Shown here: piece after piece, positions 1 through 6,677 of the stretch | Layout of the letters: each line of letters starts with the position of its first letter | How positions within the stretch are numbered: the stretch's first letter is position 1 | Assembly: GCA_019307545.1 (NCBI GenBank) | Contig: JAFDJI010000176.1 | Location: 1 to 7,072 of the forward strand | Source: Deltaproteobacteria bacterium | GTDB lineage: Bacteria > Myxococcota_A > UBA796 > GCA-2862545 | Direction: 5' to 3' | DNA length: 7,072 nucleotides | Position numbers and translations under genes: made by a program | Notes under the pieces: generated by a model | What the model saw: only the letters and a program-made list of their open reading frames with translations | Told to the model about the DNA's origin: nothing | The model's database searches: none

Positions 1-11
1 CCGGCACCGGG

Positions 12-1691
12 TCAGGGCACCACCCCCCATACGCCCGCGGGCCACCCCCCGGTGCGCGGATCGGCACCACCAGCGAGGTGGTCTCCCTCCACCAAGACCA
101 CCTGCACGGATGAGAATCCATCCCGCTCGGTGAGGGTGTGGCCACGCGCCTCGAGGGCCCGCTGCACATCCGCGGGAAACCCGGGCTCGAGGAAGAGCTG
201 GTCGGGCACCCACTGGTGGTGGAAGCGTGGGGCCGCCACCGCCTCCTGGGGGTCGAGACCGAACTCTACCACGTCGAGGAACACCTGCAACACCGCGGAG
301 ATGATGAAGCTGCCGCCAGAAGCACCCAAGGCCATCACGACCTCACCCTCGGGATCCAGGACCACGGTGGGGGTCATGGACGACAGCGGACGCTTCCCGG
401 GGGCAACCGCGTTGGCCTCGCTGCCCACGAGCCCGTAGGCGTTGGGTACCCCAGGGGCGCTGGCGAAGTCGTCCATCTCGTTGTTGAGGACGATCCCCAA
501 TGGCCCCACCACCAACCCGGAGCCGAAGCTGGTGTTGATGGTGGTGGTCAGCGCCACCGCCCGCCCCTGCGCGTCCACGACCGAGATGTGCTGGGTCCCG
601 GCGTCCCGATGAGGCGCGATGGGCTCTCCGTAATGGTCGGGACCAAAGGTACGACCCGGCCAGATGGCCCGCTGCACCTCCCCGATCCGCTCCTTCGACA
701 GCAGGCGCTCCACCGGGACCTCCACGAAGTCCGGGTCCCCCAGGAAGCGGGCGCGATCCGCGAAGACGTGCTTCATGGTCTCGGTGAGGAGGTGCACGTA
801 GTCCGAGGAGTTGTGGCCGAGGGCCTTCAGATCGTACCTCTCGAGCACCTGGAGCATCTGCCCAAGGGCCACGCCCCCCGAGGAGGGGGGGGACATCCCA
901 ATCACCGTGTACCCGCGGTACTGGACGATCACCGGCTTCCGAGGCGTCGAGGCATACCGCTCGAGGTCCTCGGCGGTGATCGCCCCGCCGGCCTCGCCGA
1001 CGGCTTCCACCAGCGCAGCGGCGCCCGGCCCCTCGTAGAAGAACCCGCCTCGACTGGAGGCCCACCTCTTCAAGGTCTTCGCCAAGGTGGCGCGACGAAC
1101 GCGCTCTCCCGGCCGGGGCAACGCGTCGCCGATCCCCAGGAGGGCTCCCACCCCCTCGTGGGGCGTGCGCTCGAGGGCGGCGTGCAGATGGCGTCCCACG
1201 GGGAATCCCCTGCTTGCAAGCTCGATGGCGGGCGCAGCGACGACCGAGGGGGGCAGACTCCCGTGGGCAGCGAGGAGGTCCGCCAGACCCCGGGGCTCGC
1301 CGGGAACGGCTACTGCCCGACCCCCCACCCGGGAGGCAGTGGGATCCACCACCCCATCTTCAGTGCGGAACATGTCACGGTACGCCGCCGCAGGCGCCAC
1401 CTCGCGGAAGTCGAGCGCAGCCCGCTCCGACCGATCCACCCAGATCGCGAAACCACCACCCCCGAGCCCGCTCGAGGAGGGTTGCACCACACCCGCCGCC
1501 AAGGCCGTCGCCACCGCTGCATCGGCGGCGTTCCCTCCACGCCGCAGCACCGATGCGCCGGCTTCCGACGCGAGGGCGTGACTGGAGGAGACCATCGCGT
1601 CGCCACGCTCGGGAATCGGCGCGGCTGCAAGCGCCACCCAAGCCGCGACGAGAAACCCGAGTGCGAGGACCACGGAGGGCCGCAGAACCAT
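12..1691 (-). CDS. ggt: Gamma-glutamyltransferase (glutathione hydrolase), exported precursor
   Basis: This enzyme removes or transfers the gamma-glutamyl group of glutathione and related compounds. In Gram-negative bacteria it usually acts in the periplasm and self-cleaves into large and small subunits. The 559-residue protein has normal family length. Residues 1-24 form a signal peptide ending in an ALAAA-type cleavage site. The nucleophile and expected self-cleavage point is Thr366 in GTQHISVVD. Other expected active-site residues are present: Arg96 in DFRE, Thr384 and Asn386 in TINTSFG, Glu405 and Asp408 in NNEMDDF, Ser437-Ser438 in PLSSM, and Gly459-Gly460. The segment PGVPNAYGLVG (about 413-423) matches the bacterial lid loop, with Tyr419 as lid tyrosine. 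Glu405 stands where E. coli has Gln and the human enzyme has Glu. The ATG at 1691 is preceded on the minus strand by GGAG (1697-1700) with a 5-nt spacer, which supports the start. The gene is divergent from the phosphatase gene, and nothing ties their functions together. Confidence 0.97.
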   Translation of the reverse strand: MVLRPSVVLALGFLVAAWVALAAAPIPERGDAMVSSSHALASEAGASVLRRGGNAADAAVATALAAGVVQPSSSGLGGGGFAIWVDRSERAALDFREVAPAAAYRDMFRTEDGVVDPTASRVGGRAVAVPGEPRGLADLLAAHGSLPPSVVAAPAIELASRGFPVGRHLHAALERTPHEGVGALLGIGDALPRPGERVRRATLAKTLKRWASSRGGFFYEGPGAAALVEAVGEAGGAITAEDLERYASTPRKPVIVQYRGYTVIGMSPPSSGGVALGQMLQVLERYDLKALGHNSSDYVHLLTETMKHVFADRARFLGDPDFVEVPVERLLSKERIGEVQRAIWPGRTFGPDHYGEPIAPHRDAGTQHISVVDAQGRAVALTTTINTSFGSGLVVGPLGIVLNNEMDDFASAPGVPNAYGLVGSEANAVAPGKRPLSSMTPTVVLDPEGEVVMALGASGGSFIISAVLQVFLDVVEFGLDPQEAVAAPRFHHQWVPDQLFLEPGFPADVQRALEARGHTLTERDGFSSVQVVLVEGDHLAGGADPRTGGWPAGVWGVVP

Positions 1692-1762
1692 GGAATCTCC
1701 GAGTCCAGGGGAACCTTTCCGGACGGGTCATGGCCTGATCCTGGTGTGACTGCAAACGGCCG
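1692..1762. promoter_or_regulatory. Divergent intergenic region between ggt and the phosphatase gene
   Basis: These 71 bp separate two start codons that point away from each other, so promoters for both genes probably lie here, perhaps overlapping or reaching into the coding regions. I find no convincing -35/-10 pair on either strand. On the minus strand, TTGCAG followed after 17 nt by CATGAC is only a weak sigma-70-like match. The only clear element is GGAG at 1697-1700, the ribosome binding site of ggt. There is no strong inverted repeat that would suggest an operator. Confidence 0.5.
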
Positions 1763-3991
1763 ATGATAAGTTGGGCCGGCGGAGGCAGCTTGAAGCACTC
1801 CTGGGGTTACGCCAGCGACCAGCGACTGCGCGACGAAAATCAGGACAGCCACGGCGTGTTTGCGTTCGACGACTTCACGCTGGCGCTGGTGTGCGACGGA
1901 ATGGGCGGGCATGTCGGGGGTGCTGAGGCCTCCGCGATAGCCGTGCGTGCCATCTGGGAGGCCATGACCGACCTCCAGGGGCGTCCCGTCGGCCCCTCGC
2001 TCCAAAAAGCGATCCTCAAGGCGAACGAGGCCATCTACAACGCCTCCAGGAAGCACCGTCGGTACATGGGCATGGGCACCACCGTGGTGGCAGTGGCGCT
2101 CGAGGGCAATGTCGCGCACATCGCCCACGTGGGCGATTCGCGGCTGTACGCCATCCGCGACGGGATGGCGCACCTCCTCACCCGCGACCACACCATGGTG
2201 AACCTCTTCGTGGAAGCAGAGCTGCTGAGCCCCGAAGATGCTGCCGCCCACCCCGAAGCCCACGTCCTCGCCCGTTCCCTGGGCGTGGAGCCCACAGTAG
2301 AGATCGACCTGCAGGACCCGCTGGAGTTGGAGTCTGGTGACCTGCTGCTGATGTGCTCGGATGGGGTCCACGGCCCGCTCGAGGACGAACAGATCGGGGG
2401 GGTGGAGTGGAACGACCTGCCTCGCGGATGTGAACAGGTCGTACAGCTCATCCGGGACGAGGACGGAGACGACAACGCCACCCTGGTGGTGATCGGCCTG
2501 GACATCGCCGGCAGCCCCGACGTTCCCCCTACGCCACCCCCACAGTTGGTCGACCTCGATCGGAAGGAGCAGCAGGCCGAAGAGGAGGACGAGTCCGCGG
2601 CCGCGCGCCGCGAGCGCAACGAACCGAAGCCCCCCATGCTCTACGACGAGGCACAACTCCAGGTCTCGGAGGCGGAGGGGGCAGGCGCCGCAGCCGCCAT
2701 CGCGCTGGATCTCGAACCCGTCCCCGACGAGCCGGCAGTTCAGCCGCTGGTGGAGGAACCCCTCGTCGTGGAGGACGAGGTCGCCCAGACCGAGGGCGGC
2801 GCCGTGGCCACCGTCCTCGCAAAGGCCCAGCGACCCACCTCCCAGCGTGCCATCTTGCTCGGTGGGGCGGTCCTCCTGGTATTGATCGGCGGCCTTGTCG
2901 TGGTGGCCTCCCGGCAGGTCCAGACCGATCGAGCCTTGCCGGAAGGGGATCCCGGTGAGGTGGAGGTGACCTTCCTCACCCCCGAGCCCGTCGATGTCGT
3001 CCCCCAGCCCGAGCCCGTCGAGATTCCCGCAGACACCGAGGCGGAGCAACCCGCGGTGGTGGAGGCAGTGGAGCCGTCCCCACCCGTGGAGGAGGGCGGC
3101 TTCTACTTCGACCCTGACCTCCCCAGCCTCAAGAGACGCTACTCGCACCGAGCCAGCCGGTCCTGGGGACCGCCTCCCTATGGCACCGGCCAGCTCATGA
3201 TCGCCCAGGCGGTCAAGGATGGGCGGTGCGCCGAGGCGCTGGTCGCCACGATGGAGGCCATGTCGGACAGCGTGGACTATGGCGACATGTACAAGGAGGT
3301 CTGGCTCTGCTTCAACGTGGTCCACCACCAGCCCCTCGCCAGTGCCACAGCCGAGACGCCAGAGGGATTCGGAGCGCTCCTTCCCCACTTCGAGGGAAAG
3401 CCCCAGCCGGACTCGCGGTGGCCCGCCTGGTACCTGCCCGCGACCAGCGGCATCGAGTTCCGCCTGGACAAGTACATGGGCTCGGGCGAGGTGGACCTGT
3501 TCGCGGAGGCCATGCTCGACCAGTACGGCGCCGAGCGTCTGGCAGACGAGCTTCTGCGCGACATCCTCTTGGAGGCCCAGGCGGCGGTCTCCCTGTCCCG
3601 ACTGGAAGATCCGAGTCCCCTCCATGTCCAGTGGTGGGCACGCCGGGTCTACACCATCGCCCGCGCGATGGAGGGTTTGCCCGGTGAGCTCATCCGGGAA
3701 CAGAGCCCTGATGGTGCCGAGTTGACGGAGGGATTGCTCGACGAGGCCACCAGAGGCGCCTACTCGGACCCGACGCGCGAGGCCCCGACCAGAGAGGTGC
3801 AGGAAGCCCTCGAGGTGGGTCGAGGTGACCTCGAAGCGCCCCGGCGGAGCCGGCCGCTCGTCGTGACAGCCCCTCCACCGCCCGAGCCCGAGCCCGAGCC
3901 CGAGCCCGATCCGACGGCGGATGAGGTGATTATCTACAAGACCGGACCCGGGCAGCCCCCGGTGGTGCCGGAGCCGTCTCCCGAGTTGTGA
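1763..3991 (+). CDS. PP2C-family Ser/Thr protein phosphatase with one transmembrane helix and a large extracytoplasmic domain
   Basis: The N-terminal 250 residues form a complete PP2C (PPM) phosphatase domain that removes phosphate from Ser/Thr residues using two metal ions. Visible motifs are Arg23 with ENQD28, CDGMGGH with metal ligands Asp45-Gly46, GMGTT (103-107), HVGDSR with Asp125, RDHT (141-144), CSDG with Asp200, and DDN with Asp237. Residues 251-360 are an acidic, Ala/Pro-rich linker. Residues 363-383 form a single hydrophobic helix, followed by a Pro/Glu-rich stretch (about 398-446). Next comes a roughly 240-residue region (about 447-690) that I do not recognise, with only two cysteines, Cys489 and Cys516. 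The tail ends in a PEPEPEPEPD run and a Pro-rich end. Predicted topology places the catalytic domain inside the cell and residues after 384 outside. The protein is 742 residues from the ATG at 1763. A TTG at 1790 has the better ribosome binding site and would give 733 residues. No kinase gene is visible nearby. The catalytic assignment is secure; the role of the outer domain is unknown. Confidence 0.93.
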   Translation: MISWAGGGSLKHSWGYASDQRLRDENQDSHGVFAFDDFTLALVCDGMGGHVGGAEASAIAVRAIWEAMTDLQGRPVGPSLQKAILKANEAIYNASRKHRRYMGMGTTVVAVALEGNVAHIAHVGDSRLYAIRDGMAHLLTRDHTMVNLFVEAELLSPEDAAAHPEAHVLARSLGVEPTVEIDLQDPLELESGDLLLMCSDGVHGPLEDEQIGGVEWNDLPRGCEQVVQLIRDEDGDDNATLVVIGLDIAGSPDVPPTPPPQLVDLDRKEQQAEEEDESAAARRERNEPKPPMLYDEAQLQVSEAEGAGAAAAIALDLEPVPDEPAVQPLVEEPLVVEDEVAQTEGGAVATVLAKAQRPTSQRAILLGGAVLLVLIGGLVVVASRQVQTDRALPEGDPGEVEVTFLTPEPVDVVPQPEPVEIPADTEAEQPAVVEAVEPSPPVEEGGFYFDPDLPSLKRRYSHRASRSWGPPPYGTGQLMIAQAVKDGRCAEALVATMEAMSDSVDYGDMYKEVWLCFNVVHHQPLASATAETPEGFGALLPHFEGKPQPDSRWPAWYLPATSGIEFRLDKYMGSGEVDLFAEAMLDQYGAERLADELLRDILLEAQAAVSLSRLEDPSPLHVQWWARRVYTIARAMEGLPGELIREQSPDGAELTEGLLDEATRGAYSDPTREAPTREVQEALEVGRGDLEAPRRSRPLVVTAPPPPEPEPEPEPDPTADEVIIYKTGPGQPPVVPEPSPEL
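1781..1785 (+). promoter_or_regulatory. Ribosome binding site favouring an internal TTG start of the phosphatase gene
   Basis: GGAGG lies 4 nt before an in-frame TTG at 1790, while the upstream ATG at 1763 has no purine-rich sequence in front of it. Starting at the TTG removes nine residues (MISWAGGGS) and begins the protein at KHSWGYASDQ, close to where PP2C domains normally begin. The 4-nt spacer is slightly short, so the ATG cannot be excluded. Confidence 0.5.
3881..3910 (+). repeat. Hexanucleotide tandem repeat encoding the Pro-Glu tail
   Basis: Four perfect copies of CCCGAG (3881-3904) are followed by CCCGAT (3905-3910). In frame they encode P707 to D716 as alternating Pro-Glu ending in Pro-Asp. 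The unit is two codons long, so gain or loss of copies would keep the frame and change only the length of the tail. It lies in the predicted extracytoplasmic end of the phosphatase, where stiff Pro-Glu stretches often act as spacers. Confidence 0.9.
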
Positions 3992-4038
3992 TGCCCGGTC
4001 CCGTTTCGTCATCATGGAAGGGACGGCTCGCGGTGTAA

Positions 4039-4063
4039 GGAACTCCGCGCGGTGTCCGTTGTC
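4039..4063 (+). promoter_or_regulatory. Possible ECF sigma-type promoter upstream of the VWA gene
   Basis: The 117-bp gap between the phosphatase stop and the VWA start contains GGAAC (4039-4043), then 17 nt, then GTC (4061-4063). This spacing and sequence resemble the general -35/-10 pattern of many extracytoplasmic-function sigma factors. The site lies 46 bp before the ATG at 4109, a plausible distance for a promoter. It is a short match in GC-rich DNA and may be chance. The rest of the gap shows only a 5-bp inverted repeat (GTCCC/GGGAC, 3998-4024) with a long loop, too weak to call a terminator. Confidence 0.22.
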
Positions 4064-4098
4064 GCTTCGACAGTCAGAACAAACCGTCGGAGCCTACC

Positions 4099-4103
4099 GG
4101 AGG
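4099..4103 (+). promoter_or_regulatory. Ribosome binding site fixing the VWA gene start at 4109
   Basis: GGAGG sits 5 nt before an ATG at 4109. The longer reading frame could open at a GTG at 4052, but no such site precedes it, and the extra 19 residues would put a charged, non-conserved stretch before the hydrophobic N-terminus. The ATG gives a typical signal sequence directly. Confidence 0.8.
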
Positions 4104-4108
4104 ACCCC

Positions 4109-5542
4109 ATGCAGCGATGGCATCTCACGGCCGGCCTGGCCGGTCTCGCGGTTGTCGGCGCACTGCTCGCCCCCCGCCTCACCGGTCGGATCGCACCCCA
4201 GCCCCCCGACCCTCCCCCCGCAGAACCACAGGTCGTGCCGCCCGTGGCGGTCGTAGCGATCCCCACGGAGGCGGAGGGTCACCTGATCGTCCAGGCCCGC
4301 CTCGATCGAAACGCCGTCCTGCGTGGGCAGCCCCAGGAGAGGTTCCTGGCGATCACCATCTCGGCCCCTGACGACATCGGCGAACATTTCCGCCGACCAG
4401 TGGACATCGGGGTGGTGATGGATGCGTCGGGCTCGATGGCTGCCCGGGGGAAGATCGACTACGCCAAGAGCGCCGCAAAGCTCCTCGCGACCTCGATGGA
4501 GACCCGAGACGTCTACTCGTTGGTCACCTTCTCCGACGATGCCACCGTGATCGTCCCCGCCACCGCCGTCAGCGACGCCTACCCCATCCACCACGCCGTG
4601 GACGGGATCCGGGAGGGCGGGGGCACGAACCTCTACGCCGGGCTCGACAAGGGCGCAGGCGAGGTCCGTCGCAGCCTGGACGACCAGAGTGTGGGGCGCA
4701 TCGTGCTCCTCTCGGACGGCAATGCCAACGTGGGGGTCACCGATCCCAGCGCGCTCGGCCGCTATGTGTCCAGCCTGGCGAGTCAGGGCGTCACGGTGTC
4801 CACCGTCGGACTCGGTCTCGACTACAACGAGGATCTCCTCGCTCGTCTCGCCGACCTCGGTGGCGGCACCTACGACTTCGTGGACGACCCGCGCGAGTTG
4901 ACCGCGGTGTTCTCCGACGAGTTGGAGCGCTCCGCGTCCGTGGTCGCTCGCGGCACCCGAGTCACCATCGACCTTCCCGAAGGCGTGCGCGGGATGGAGG
5001 TGATCGGCTGGGACGCCACCCCCACGGAGACCGGCTGGACCGTGTGGATGGGCGACGTCTACGCCGGCGACGCGCGCAAGATCATCGCGCGGGTACAGGT
5101 CACCGGAACGCAGCAGGACCTGATGCCGGTGGCCTCGATCTCCGCTCGGTACAACGACATCGTGGACGGCCGGGCGGCCGCGTCCTCCACCACAGCGACC
5201 GCGACCACCACCACCGAAGTGGCACGGGTCGAGGCGTCTCTGGACAAGAAGACCGCAGTGGAGGCCGTCCGCGCCTGGGGCAACGAGTTCCTGGTGCAAT
5301 CCACCCGCGCCTACACCGATGGCGACGTGGAAGAGGCCAAGAAGCTGGCCGGCCAGAGCCGTGACATCCTCGACGAGGCGGCGACGGAGTTCGACAACGA
5401 CACCCTGCGCGGCGACGCGGCGAACACCCGCCAACAGATCGGCGTGTATGGTTCCTACGCTCCCGCGAGCGCCGAAGGTCGGCGCGCGGTGAAGGCGACC
5501 AAGGAGTTCTACAACGAGCAGAGCCGCGAGATCATCGAGTAA
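4109..5542 (+). CDS. Signal-anchored von Willebrand factor A (VWA) domain protein
   Basis: VWA domains bind protein partners through a metal ion held by the MIDAS site. Here that site looks intact: DASGS (Asp105, Ser107, Ser109), Thr173 in GGTNLYAGL, and Asp203 in LLSDGNAN. The 477-residue protein starts with a short charged end and a hydrophobic segment (about 7-22). No lipobox cysteine or clear signal-peptidase site follows, so I infer a membrane anchor with the rest outside the cytoplasm. A Pro-rich spacer (28-46) leads to a beta-rich segment and then the VWA domain (about 97-275). A second beta-rich part (about 283-350), a Thr-rich hinge (359-369) and a helical C-terminal part (370-477) follow. 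The order resembles secreted YfbK-like VWA proteins, but I cannot assign it to a named subfamily. No cysteine is seen in the protein. Only 22 bp separate it from the next gene, suggesting co-transcription; 117 bp separate it from the phosphatase gene. Its ligand is unknown. Confidence 0.93.
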   Translation: MQRWHLTAGLAGLAVVGALLAPRLTGRIAPQPPDPPPAEPQVVPPVAVVAIPTEAEGHLIVQARLDRNAVLRGQPQERFLAITISAPDDIGEHFRRPVDIGVVMDASGSMAARGKIDYAKSAAKLLATSMETRDVYSLVTFSDDATVIVPATAVSDAYPIHHAVDGIREGGGTNLYAGLDKGAGEVRRSLDDQSVGRIVLLSDGNANVGVTDPSALGRYVSSLASQGVTVSTVGLGLDYNEDLLARLADLGGGTYDFVDDPRELTAVFSDELERSASVVARGTRVTIDLPEGVRGMEVIGWDATPTETGWTVWMGDVYAGDARKIIARVQVTGTQQDLMPVASISARYNDIVDGRAAASSTTATATTTTEVARVEASLDKKTAVEAVRAWGNEFLVQSTRAYTDGDVEEAKKLAGQSRDILDEAATEFDNDTLRGDAANTRQQIGVYGSYAPASAEGRRAVKATKEFYNEQSREIIE

Positions 5543-5554
5543 TCCCGCGGCTTC

Positions 5555-5558
5555 GGAG
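5555..5558 (+). promoter_or_regulatory. Ribosome binding site for a GTG start at 5565
   Basis: GGAG lies 6 nt before GTG at 5565 in the 22-bp gap after the VWA stop codon. Good spacing and position support GTG as the real start of the downstream membrane protein. Confidence 0.7.
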
Positions 5559-5564
5559 TCCCTG

Positions 5565-6644
5565 GTGAGCGAGCGCACCGACCTGGTACCCAGCCCCATC
5601 ACCGCACTCTCCCGCGATCGGAGTGCCACCCGCGCGCTTCCGACCCAACAGGCGGCCTGGGTTGCAGCACAAACCGCCGCCGCGGCCGCCCTCGCCCTCG
5701 CGGGCCTGTGGGCGGCCGAGCCCGAGTTGGGGGTCTCCATCGCCATCGGGGCGGGCGTAGCAGCGATCAACCCCCGAAAGCTCTGGGCCGCTCCCCTGGT
5801 TCTGGCGATCGTGGCGGGTGGCGGGTTGGCCTTCGAAGCGCTTCGCCTCCCCGCGATTCTGGGTGCCGGCGCTTGCGCCGGACTGGTCGCGGCCTGGCTG
5901 GTGCCCCAGGTGACCGACTGGCTGGACTATGTGCACGGTGGCCTGGCTACCGCCGCCGGCGCCTCCATCGGGCTCTGGGCGGTGACCCAGCTCTTGCCGG
6001 CTGGCCTCGGGACGCTGGGCGTTGCGAGTCTCACCGCGGCGCTGGTCGGGCTGGTCGCCTCCCAGGGCCTGGTGCCGCTGGCCATGCGCTTCGATGCCAT
6101 CCGTCTCCCCTCGAGGACTCAGGTGCGCAAGGCACTGGCCCTCGCCTACCGCGCACCGGTCTTCAAGGCCTTCGACCTCTACCGCGACGCGGTTCAGAAG
6201 CAGGCTCCCGATGACGAGACGCGCCGCGGCCTTTGCGAGGTCGCGCACTGGGTGTTTCGCCTCCAGGTCACCCTGCAGACCCTGGACCGGGAGCTGGAGA
6301 GCATCGACATCGCCGATGTGTTGGAGCGGATCGCGGCCTGCGAGGTAGACGAGGCCGTGGACGAATTCACCCGGGAGCGCCGGCAAGCCACGGTGGAACA
6401 CCTTCGCCGCCTGCTCGAGCACCGAAAGGGCATCGAGATGGAGCGCACGCGTACCGATGCCCTGGTGGGCTATGCCCTGGCGTTCCTGGAGGAAGCTCGC
6501 GCCGGCCTCGCCCTGGCCCGCCAGCTTCCCGGCGAGACGTCCCCAGATCGGCTGCCGGAGGTCCTCGATCGGTTGCGTACCCACGCCATGGAAGGCGACG
6601 CGCGCCGCAAGACCGCAAGGGAAATGCACAAAATGCAGGTCTAG
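5565..6644 (+). CDS. Polytopic membrane protein of unknown function with a helical cytosolic C-terminal domain
   Basis: I do not recognise this 359-residue protein. Its first 28 residues are polar. Residues about 30-172 hold five or six hydrophobic segments (near 30-50, 54-69, 75-93, 96-113, 123-144 and 150-172), rich in Ala, Gly and Leu. Residues about 175-359 are charged and appear almost wholly helical, with Arg/Glu-rich stretches such as those near 240-290, and look like a soluble domain. The general plan, a membrane bundle followed by a helical cytosolic part, is shared with FUSC/aromatic acid exporter-like proteins, but I see no diagnostic motif, so this is only a possibility. The short gap to the VWA gene and a good ribosome binding site suggest one transcript, so a physical or functional link to the VWA protein is plausible. 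The gene ends at a hairpin that contains its TAG stop. Confidence 0.87.
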   Translation: MSERTDLVPSPITALSRDRSATRALPTQQAAWVAAQTAAAAALALAGLWAAEPELGVSIAIGAGVAAINPRKLWAAPLVLAIVAGGGLAFEALRLPAILGAGACAGLVAAWLVPQVTDWLDYVHGGLATAAGASIGLWAVTQLLPAGLGTLGVASLTAALVGLVASQGLVPLAMRFDAIRLPSRTQVRKALALAYRAPVFKAFDLYRDAVQKQAPDDETRRGLCEVAHWVFRLQVTLQTLDRELESIDIADVLERIAACEVDEAVDEFTRERRQATVEHLRRLLEHRKGIEMERTRTDALVGYALAFLEEARAGLALARQLPGETSPDRLPEVLDRLRTHAMEGDARRKTAREMHKMQV

Positions 6645-6677
6645 CCTGCACTGCGCCCGTTCGGGCAGTCAGGCTAG
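6641..6677. terminator. Hairpin between convergent genes, likely bidirectional terminator
   Basis: Outer arms CTAGCCTG (6641-6648) and CAGGCTAG (6670-6677) pair perfectly over 8 bp. Inside them ACTGC (6650-6654) pairs with GCAGT (6665-6669), and CC (6656-6657) can pair with GG (6663-6664) around a short loop. This gives about 15 bp with two single-base bulges. The TAG stop of the rightward gene (6642-6644) lies in the left arm. The TAG stop of the leftward gene (6674-6676 on the minus strand) lies in the right arm. There is no T-run after it on the plus strand. On the minus strand a TTTT follows about 6 nt after the stem, so it fits intrinsic termination better for the leftward gene. Confidence 0.6.

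Noticed and set aside
138..1766. A 542-codon plus-strand frame opposite ggt
   Set aside because: It overlaps nearly the whole of a well-supported enzyme gene, and the product is an Arg/Gly/Pro/His-rich string with no domain, typical of an antisense shadow.
1310..4015. A 901-codon open frame on the minus strand opposite the phosphatase gene and overlapping the ggt 5' half
   Set aside because: It is antisense to two genes with clear catalytic motifs. Its product is low-complexity, rich in Gly, Arg, Leu and His, with no recognisable domain. Long antisense frames are common in GC-rich genes because stop codons are rare.
3998..4024. Inverted repeat GTCCC/GGGAC after the phosphatase stop
   Set aside because: Only 5 bp with a 17-nt loop and no T-run, too weak to support a terminator.
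4052..4108. N-terminal extension of the VWA protein from a GTG at 4052
   Set aside because: No ribosome binding site precedes it, while the ATG at 4109 has GGAGG at ideal spacing and starts a proper signal sequence.
4094..5770. A 558-codon minus-strand frame opposite the VWA gene
   Set aside because: It is antisense to intact MIDAS-encoding sequence and gives a biased Gly/Val/His/Arg-rich product without recognisable motifs.
5532..6629. A 365-codon minus-strand frame opposite the polytopic membrane protein gene
   Set aside because: The plus-strand frame has a good ribosome binding site, clean hydrophobic segments and operon spacing. The opposite frame has no comparable support.
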